Source of the DNA: Sorghum bicolor
Taxonomy: Eukaryota > Streptophyta > Magnoliopsida > Poales > Poaceae
Direction of reading: 5' to 3'
Assembly: GCF_000003195.3 (NCBI RefSeq)
Contig: NC_012879.2
Location: 34,899,596-34,963,595 of the forward strand
Length of the DNA stretch: 64,000 bases
The position numbers and the translations under genes were made by a program. Each line of letters starts with the position of its first letter. The first letter of the stretch is position 1. This document shows, piece by piece, positions 56,901 through 64,000 of this stretch. Under the pieces are notes generated by a model. It saw only the letters and a list, made by a program, of their open reading frames with translations. It did not search any database and was not told where the DNA came from.

Positions 56901-58528
56901 AATCTGGATTTGAATAAAAGGAAGGAGGAGACCGTTGAGTCACTGACAGCAGGACCCTCGCGTCAGCGACATAGAGAACAGAGGACCCCTTCGCCGGCGA
57001 ATGCTCGCCGACCGTGAGCTTCTCTGGCGGATCCAAGGGCACTAGCGTGCTCCTGGAGAGATTCCGCACCGATGGAGGTAGGTGGCGCTAGGGTTTCGAC
57101 TACAGAGAGGGGTCAGCGTCGGCCATGGCGGCACGGCGGAGCTACCCCGGCTTACGCCGGCCATCTCCGACCGGTAGAGCGTCGGGGAAGGGCGGCTTAA
57201 GAATCAGTGAGTCAGCGCGGAGCTTTCTAGGTAGAAACGCCTAACCCTAACGGCTCCGGTGAGCCTGCTCACGTGCGAGGTGCTCGTCGGCGGTGAGCAC
57301 GGCGGTGCGGCGGCCGTGTTCCCGCGCGGCAGCCGTGTCTCAGCCGCAATGGCGTGGCGCGGACCGACGTCAAGACCTAAGCAGACCCTAATGCTACCCA
57401 AAGAGAAGAAAGGGAGCAAGGGTGGAGCAGCGGCGAGGTTCGCCGGAATCGGTGTCGCGACGGCCGTGAACCCGATGACGATGAACTCGCGAAATGCCGC
57501 TCACCTCGGGGAGATCTCGTCCAACTGAAGGGTGGATAAGATGGAGGAGCTTGAGGCGAACTTGGAGAAGCTCGGAGGCGCGGCCAGACGCAGAGGCGAG
57601 GGCGCGAGGAGCTTGCGAAGCTCTCGGCGGCAATGGCGACGGCGTTTCCGCCAAACAAAGTGCGAGAGAGAGGAAGGAGGAGAATGGACGGGCGCTGAGC
57701 GAGTGCGCGGCGCCGTGGCGTCCATGCCAACGCTGACGACCTGACGAGAGGGGCCATCACCGGTGTACGGGCGCCATCTGGCGGACAGGTGTCGCTCCGG
57801 GCGTCCACGACGGCGAGCTCGGCTCTGATTCAGGCGACGCGATCACCGACTGAAACCCGATTTTGCACGATGATTATCTCCTAATCCACTCGATGATTTT
57901 GCTGGCTAATTGCTCTATGCTGGAGAGCTACATGAGTACTCCAGCATTGCTTACAAGATCAGAGTCTGATTCAGGCTAGAATTCAAACTGGAGGATGAAC
58001 AACACACCCTCGAGCAAACTGCTGCGATTCAAGACTTAGAAAATGTTCTAAGTGTTGGAAACAGCCCCAAATCTGCCTTGTGGGTCACTTTTGAGCTAGA
58101 TGTGTTCATTTTCATGAGATGGCCATAAAACAACTTTTGTTCCTTATAAAATTTTCTACAACTTTGCTGTAGAAAGTTTTGACATGCAAACATTTTATGA
58201 AACACTTTTTAAAAGCCTAAGCAAAAGAGGTTTCTAGGGCCTATTTGTGTAAGTATGACTTAAGTGATTATTTTGGAGAAGTGATCAACATGAACATTGT
58301 TCCTAAGGTTGAGTTAAGCACAGATAAACTATTTAACAAGGCATAGCACACAAACCCAAGCATGGTTCACACATACATAAGCATAGGAAGACTATTTAAA
58401 CAATTTAAATCACATTTTTGCATAGAATGACATGGCTCAAGATAGATGATGATCATGATATGCTTGAGTAGATGATGATGCTCATGCTATGCATATGATT
58501 TTTGCAACCATAACACTAGGGTGTTACA
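53947..58528 (-). mobile_element. Right LTR of element C (5' LTR in element sense)
   Basis: A 4582-bp LTR with intact twin hairpin (54402-54441), acidic ORF (55380-55631) and GC-rich zone (about 56930-57850). It ends GGGTGTTACA and joins directly to the protease region of element D with no target duplication. The many overlapping ORFs in the GC-rich zone look like composition effects. Confidence 0.87.
55380..55631 (-). CDS. Acidic small ORF within the right LTR of element C (83 aa, unknown)
   Basis: Similar to the LTR 1 peptide with about a dozen substitutions. ECPNHEPTSF and GKPWSILSLP are kept (R to W in the block). The CATGCAATAG acceptor-like sequence upstream is conserved. Confidence 0.35.
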   Translation of the reverse strand: MHIFLFIEHAIGASDVTASYELQVNPEGQEGNPEVEVQQVRLEEPEEEVECPNHEPTSFVKGKPWSILSLPLLSKVYLICYIY

Positions 58529-60139
58529 TAGAGATAGGTGCGGTACCCGAAATTAAGTCAATTTTAAACTCTATGTCTCTATCCGGTGGCAACCCGGGCA
58601 GATCCTCTGGAAATACATCCGGAAACTCAAACACTACAGGAATCTCCGCCATAGTGAGTGGTCTAATAGCATTGGCAGCGTGACGGATGTCATCATTCTT
58701 GGGAAGCTGGACTAGGAAGGCTTCTTTGCTATCAGGCTCTCGCAAAATGACTACCCTCGTGGAGGTGCTATTAGTACCCCATGCTTGCTCATCCAATTCA
58801 TTCCGAGAATAACATCTATCCCTAAGCCTGGCAAGATTACTAAATCTGCTGAATAAGCACGCCCTTCAATGGCGATATGAACGTCCCTCACTACTTGGTT
58901 TGTAGCAATTTGATTACCTGCAGCACTAATGCAAAATTTGCCACTGTCAAGATCAACTACATGCTGTCCATGCTTAGATGCGAATGCTTGACTCATAAAT
59001 GAATGCAAAGCTCCAGAATCAAACAAGACAACTGCAGGATGTTGATTGACAAGAAACATACCAGCGGTGACCACTTCACCTTCCGGTATTTCTTCAACAA
59101 TGGTATAGTGCACTCGGCCAGTACGGTTGTTACCTCCAGCTGCAAAATTCCTCTTGGGATAAGGGCAATCTCTCGCCCAGTGACCAACTTGTTTGCAATT
59201 GAAGCAGGGATGGTTATCAGGGGGAGTCTTGGGACCTCCTTGACCCGTAGCACCCTTGGGGAGAGCAACTGTGAAGGACTTGCGAGCTCCTGTCTTCACA
59301 TTTGACTTTTTCTGCGGCGGCCTGTACCTTGTCACAGCATTGGGTGGGCGATAGGCCGGTTTGCTTGTCACTGGAGCCTTGGACTGTGAAGCACCTGCTC
59401 ATAGGCCCTCTTGCGGTTCTTGGACGCGGCATACACAGTGTTGGAGTTCTCTTGAGTCAACGCATCGCTCACAAACTCATTAAAGGTGGTACTCTTGTTA
59501 CCAGCCATGTTCTTGGACAGCTTGGGTCATAATCCTCTCTTGAAACTAGCAAGCTTCTTGACATCAGTATCAACCATTTCAGGAGCATAGCGAGACAAAT
59601 TATTAAACGCATGAAGATACTCAGTCAAACTTTTAGTGCCCTGTGTCAAGTTCATGAACTCAGTGTGCTTGATAGTCATTAAGCCTTGGGGAATATAGGT
59701 GTTTCGGAAAGCAGTTTTGAACTGATCCCAGGTCACCACAGCATTGGCAGGTAAGCTGGTCCTGTAATGACTGCACCAAACACCTGCTTTGCCCTCCAAC
59801 TGGTGGGCTGCATACTCCACCTTTAGCTCCTCTGTCACCCTCCGCAAGCGGAACTTCTGCTCGAGAGTGTTGAGCCATTCATCAGCTTCTAGAGGTTCAA
59901 CAGCCTCCTTAAAAAGCGGCGGCTTCATGTCTTGGAAATCCTTAAAACTACTGTGCTGATTTGCCTCCACCTTGACGGACATGACGACCACCCCGGTTTT
60001 GCTGTGGCATGGTCTGCATAGCTTCATTGAGCATTTGCTAGCCCTCGACAAGAGCTGCCAAGAGCTCAGTAGGCGTAGGCGGGGGAGGAGGTGGTGGTGG
60101 CGGCACCTCATTGTGACTGGAGCGAGTATTGCGAGCCAT
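58529..60139 (-). pseudogene. gag: Tekay-like element D gag and protease, 3' truncated
   Basis: A more divergent relative of the other Tekay polyproteins. It starts MARNTRSSHNEVPP with nine prolines, and a stop follows near 60039. The main Gag motifs (FKDFQDMKPPLFKEA, EFMNLTQGTKSLTEYLHAFN) are in another frame, ending at a stop near 59528. A third open piece (59371-58751) has the zinc knuckle CFNCKQVGHWARDC and protease DSGALHS. A final shift leads to [17 protein letters not shown]. At 58529 the coding sequence ends abruptly at the LTR of element C, just before RT should begin. RT, RNase H and integrase are not in the window. Confidence 0.85.
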
Positions 60140-60537
60140 CTGCACAAGGCATACCAAGTGACCGTTTAGGATAACAGATATAATTGCCATGAACCTCAAT
60201 TGCTGCCATACGGAATTTAATGAAATAAATTCACATAATTTAAGGCACAATAATCCATGTACAACAAGAGAATATCATCCACGCCACTTGGTTATTCTCG
60301 CGATCATTCACAGTCACAATTCACAAGGATTAAGTCATTGCAGAAAATTATTTAAGCTCAACATAAACATGGAGCATCACAAATAAGTGCATAGGGTTAC
60401 ATATAGTCATCGCCACAACTTAAGTCTTACAGGAGGACACCATGGCCAATACATAGAGTCTCAGCTGAAATTCAGATTACATGTCCATTACATAAAGAGA
60501 TGGAAACTGATACATGAGCATGAACATCATTGCTAGG
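60140..60537. other. Spacer between ORF0 and gag of element D
   Basis: No gene seen. On the minus strand the end next to gag reads GCCTTGTGCAG directly before the ATG, which is an acceptor-like sequence. Confidence 0.5.
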
Positions 60538-61459
60538 CTACATATCTTCCTCGGATTCTCCATTAGAAATGATGCCATCATCTTGATCTTCCTCACTAGG
60601 AGCTTCCTCATGATTAAAGGGGACAGGATGTGGGATAGGATTTATGATATTATTTAGGCGATGGACATCTAACTGCAGCTCAGCAATCCTAGTGATCAGT
60701 TCTTCCTCTCTAATTTCAGCATGGAACAAAGCTCTAACTCTAGCAGCTTCTCTATTCTCTGCCAAGCACATAGCCTCATCTCTCTCAAGTCATTTGCATC
60801 ATGCGGGCTTGTGCCTCATTGCGCTCCCTAACTGCGTTTTCAACTTGGTTGCGGCGGGCTTGCAAAGCGGTGTGATAGTTTTGGATTTCAGCTTGTGCCT
60901 CCCTAAAAGCCTTGCGGTGCTTGCGCATGCGCTTGCGCAGTTTGCACTGCCCAACATGAGCTTGTTGGAGCGCTAGCATGGCGTCTATGTAGGTGTCCTG
61001 GCGTACATAGTACAGCTTAAGTACCGCCAGCATGGCACTCGTGACAGGGCTAGAGCTATATCCTGGCATGGTTTCTCTCATCTCTAAAGGCTCATTTCCT
61101 ATCTGAGACACAAATGTGTCAGTCACACTCACACTAGGGATGGATCCAGCTGGGCCATTCACTAGCTCATCACCATAATCTTGGCATATCTCCAGCAATA
61201 CTTCTAAGGCTGCTACTTGGGCACTCTCCCAAGGAGTTTGGCCATCGCACTCTACTATCCAACCTAGCCACTGTGGGTTATTTGGACAAGGGGGAACTAT
61301 AATTTGGACATCTACCCAAGGTAAGGCTCCTGCATGCTCAGACTCGGTCCAAGTGTACTTAGGTGGTTCCTCATATCCAACTGAACTTAGCACCCTCCAC
61401 AACAAAGTAGGAGTGCCAAACATGTCCACGAAAGTCTCACTTGCGTGTGGGGCTGCCAT
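60538..61459 (-). pseudogene. ORF0 of element D (frameshifted)
   Basis: A divergent homologue of ORF0, about 308 codons if the shift is counted. The N-terminal domain is well kept (FGTPTLLWRVLSSVGYEEPP, then DGQTPWESAQVAALEVLLEIC). The coiled coil is shorter and basic, and the tail is acidic (SEEDQDDGIISNGESEEDM). A two-base loss near 60787 separates the frames. The ATG directly follows GGTCTTTCTACAG. The middle linker between domain and coiled coil is quite different from the other copies, so conservation of the N-terminal domain stands out. This is the best evidence that ORF0 was under selection as protein. Confidence 0.75.
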
Positions 61460-61697
61460 CTGTAGAAAGACCACATTTGAGTAAGGGAGATCAATTACAA
61501 GGAAAGGTAAATAGATATATTTTCAGAATTTAATACTTAAGTAGTGCATAAGGAATGTATGAATGATTCATGATGCATGCACGTTCCATACGTCCTTTCC
61601 ATTCCTAGAAGAAAGTTCTAACGGTATAGTCGGTCGCATACATACGTGCACTCTTTATACGCAACTACACGGTCTACACGTTTCGTTGTTAGTGTAC

Positions 61698-61993
61698 CTG
61701 CAGAAAATTCATTTCAGCCCAACCCCTCAAGAGTATATGTGCAGAAATGAAAATTCAATCATGTTCATTCAAGCTAGGTACTTCGATATATATTCTCGAA
61801 CATATGTCGCAGCACCCTACCCATTTGGGATACACCCACATATACATCAAATATGTATACGTGGCTGCATCTACTACCCACAATTAAGTACCTTCATATA
61901 TACATGTGTAAACATGTAAATATTCCAGTAACCACAGCTAACACTCCCCTAGACCGACGGTTGGACGGTCATGCTCTCACAGCTCACACTTAC
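61698..61993 (-). other. Predicted leader intron, element D
   Basis: A donor ATG|GTAAGTG at 61993 and an acceptor ATTTTCTGCAG ending at 61698. A second donor-like ATG|GTAAGCA lies about 103 bases upstream in a tandem duplication. Confidence 0.5.
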
Positions 61994-62193
61994 CATAGCG
62001 TAGAGGCATATAGATCCATACATTACCACCCAAGCAAGTGGTATCCATACAATTTCACGCCGTATGAACGACGAAAGAAAAACAAACAATGCTTACCATG
62101 GCGTACAGGTATGTGATCCATTCATTACTACTTAAGTAAGTGGCATCCATATTATTGCACGCCATATGGACGACGAAAGAAAAAACCCCCATG
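61989..62193. repeat. 103-bp tandem duplication in the element D leader
   Basis: CTTACCAT begins at 61989 and again at 62092. Both units continue through GACGACGAAAG-like sequence. The copies are clearly diverged, and each contains a donor-like GTAAG on the minus strand. Confidence 0.7.
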
Positions 62194-62374
62194 TTAGTAA
62201 TATTAAGCCACCTAGAAGTCCTTATATGGGCATAAAGGGTATGACCACTGGCATGGTATAAGTTATTAAAATATTTTTAAAACAGCCCTAGGCATAGTCT
62301 AATTTTGCCAAATCAGCTTGGGAAAACCAAATTCATTTGATTTTAAATACATCTGTGATGGTTAAATGCTTAAT

Positions 62375-62389
62375 CTTGCTCTGATGCCA
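62375..62389 (-). promoter_or_regulatory. Primer binding site of element D, iMet-like
   Basis: TGGCATCAGAGCAAG on the minus strand, two bases from the LTR. It differs by one base from the iMet complement TGGTATCAGAGC. Confidence 0.7.
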
Positions 62390-62391
62390 GC

Positions 62392-62742
62392 TGTAACAGA
62401 ACTGTCCAATTTATAAGAATTCAAGTGAATTAGCGACCACGAAAGCAGTCAAGCCAATGGACTTGAACCCATATAAACCTGGTAGTCCGACGAAATCTCA
62501 AAAGACCTCCATTCAACCAACATACAACCAAGATCGTACATGATCAAGCATCGCCATCACAGATTACAAACATTCATCACAGAACATAGTTTTACATCAC
62601 ATCAGAGTTTAAGCAAGGTTATTACAAACCAGTTTGGTAGCGGAAACAAAGTAGTTTTAAACATCACCCACACTCAGTTTAAATTACATGTCAGTTCCAG
62701 GGTCAACCCAACAAAAGCACAACTGAAGATAAAGAAGATGAT
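62392..62742 (-). mobile_element. LTR of element D, partial (interrupted by an Athila LTR)
   Basis: It starts TGTAACAGAACTGTCC, related to the other Tekay LTR ends. Only 351 bp are visible before the Athila LTR begins. The remainder is presumably beyond the window. Confidence 0.7.
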
Positions 62743-64000
62743 TGTTGGGTATTTTAAACGCAAACAGAAAAATCCGCAAGCGCACGGATACCGATGTAGC
62801 TTTCACCCGGGAGTATTCCAGAGTATCGATTTTCCACAGAGAACGTGAGTGTACTAATTAAGATCCAAGATCGCCCAAGGATAACTATATAATTATTTTT
62901 GGTGGGAAGAGAGGAAGTTTCCTGAGAGTTCTCTAGTTGATCTAAGAATCAAGATTTACTTCAAGATTATCTATTTCGGGACATCAGAACACTAACCACA
63001 GAAAGAGATGAGAAGGGGGCTAGGAAGTTCTGACTACGGTCCTACAAACACCGATCCGAACGAAGTGGAATACGTCGACCGTTAGGGCTGTCACTACCCT
63101 AAGGCTACCACAACAATCCGCAGGATTGGGTGCAATTCCAGGTAATTGCAAGACTAAACACCACGTCTAATCTATTAATTACTACTCTAATGTTTCAAAG
63201 ATTAGAGCACTTGATGCAAGCGAGAATCCAATAAATAACTTGAATGTAAATAAAATTAATTAAAGAACTCAGGAATTGTGAATTGAAGAACCTGGAGAAC
63301 GATGAAGAACGAACCAGATGCTGCAAAAGTACAATGTTGAGGAAGATCCGACAGATCCGGCTCCTCCTCCGCTCTCCTCTTCTCTCTCCCTATTTTCTAG
63401 ATTACAACTAGAACTAACTAGAACTAGAACAAGAGGAACTAGAACTAGAACTAGATGAACTAGAACTAGATCTAGATGAACTAGAGGTAGAACTAGAAGA
63501 ACTAGAGGGATCCTCTATACTTGGATGAAGAACTGAAACCCTAGCTTTGATTCTGTAGAAGAGGTATGATCTCCAGGGGCCAGGGGGTCTGGTTTTATAG
63601 TCCCTTCAAGTGAATCTGGGCCGTCGGATCAAACCGACATTGATCGCACAGTTTTCCTTGATCCTTTAGGTTGGTGGAGCATAATACGCGAAACGGGTCC
63701 GAATTGGACACTGTAGCTGGGCGGGCGCCCAGGAGAGTTGGGCGGGCGCCCTGCCTCCGAGCCCGATCGGCCTCCCGTTCGTTCCTGTGGCTTCTGGAGT
63801 CTTCTAGATGGTAGAAAATTGCGCGGCACGTTAATATCTCTATGTAAACCCGACGTGTGGGCCTTTCTTCCGTATTTCCTGATAACCCCCTGCAGAAATA
63901 GACAAACACCAAAACTCATGGAATTCTGTCAGATAAAACCCTAAGTCTAGGTGTTGGTTGTATTTGGATCCTTTTCTATGATTAGTTGATGGTTAAATGT
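62743..64000 (-). mobile_element. Second Athila-type LTR (runs off the window)
   Basis: It matches 308-1171 plus 37803-38210 and lacks only the last about 20 bp at the window edge. It has no primer site on its left, so in element sense it is a 3' LTR or a solo LTR inserted in the LTR of element D. It lacks the 25-bp minisatellite. A CTATAAAA TATA-like box lies at about 63593-63600 (minus strand). The ORFs here are incidental. Confidence 0.85.

Larger units (their letters stand above)
39298..58528 (-). mobile_element. Tekay-type element C, decayed, without matching TSD
   Basis: Left LTR 39298-43460, gag-pol pseudogene, ORF0 remnant with a solo LTR inside, leader, and right LTR 53947-58528. 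The left flank ends GCCGC (Athila protease) and the right flank begins TAGAG (element D protease region), so there is no target duplication. It is a sister subfamily of the 1246-37797 elements. By eye its proteins are mostly identical to theirs but carry several frameshifts. Confidence 0.8.

Overview
This window looks like intergenic heterochromatin from a grass, probably a panicoid (maize, sorghum, sugarcane or Miscanthus relatives). The basis is a Sirevirus LTR packed with CACCGGAC/GTCCGGTG palindromes, Tekay-type chromovirus elements with LTRs of about 4.5 kb, and Athila-type LTRs. I see no convincing host gene, no tRNA or rRNA gene and no CRISPR. Nearly every base belongs to nested LTR retrotransposons, most of them in minus-strand orientation.

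Layout. (1) 1-1245 and 37803-38836: pieces of a minus-strand Athila-type Ty3 element (gag start, tRNA-Asp primer site, one LTR, polypurine tract, protease fragment). Its LTR was split by the next element. (2) 1246-37797: a Tekay-type Ty3 composite with the order LTR-internal-LTR-internal-LTR, bounded by one target duplication, GAATT. Each internal region carries (minus strand) a primer site, a leader, an extra ORF that I call ORF0, and gag-pol. (3) 20499-30571: a young, gag-only Sirevirus (Ty1/copia) nested in the second gag, with target duplication CCCGG and LTRs that differ only by one C in a C-run as far as I can see. (4) 38801-39722: a 461-bp tandem duplication. (5) 39298-58528: a second, more decayed Tekay-type element. 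Its ORF0 holds a plus-strand solo LTR (49142-53045, target duplication ACCAC). (6) 58529-62742: the 5' part of a third, more divergent Tekay-like element. (7) 62743-64000: another Athila LTR running off the window.

The most interesting part is shared by the three Tekay-like groups. Between the primer site and gag they carry ORF0, a protein of about 310-363 residues with a conserved N-terminal domain, a long coiled coil and an acidic tail. The leader keeps a consensus 5' splice site and an acceptor/donor-like CAG|GT. Wherever the ATG is preserved, it follows directly after a pyrimidine-rich CAG acceptor, both for ORF0 and for gag. This suggests that alternative splicing selects ORF0 or Gag-Pol. 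The LTRs also hold an acidic small ORF ending in a nucleotide block that is identical in otherwise divergent LTRs. None of the Tekay-type or Athila-type coding regions is intact. The Sirevirus gag is open.
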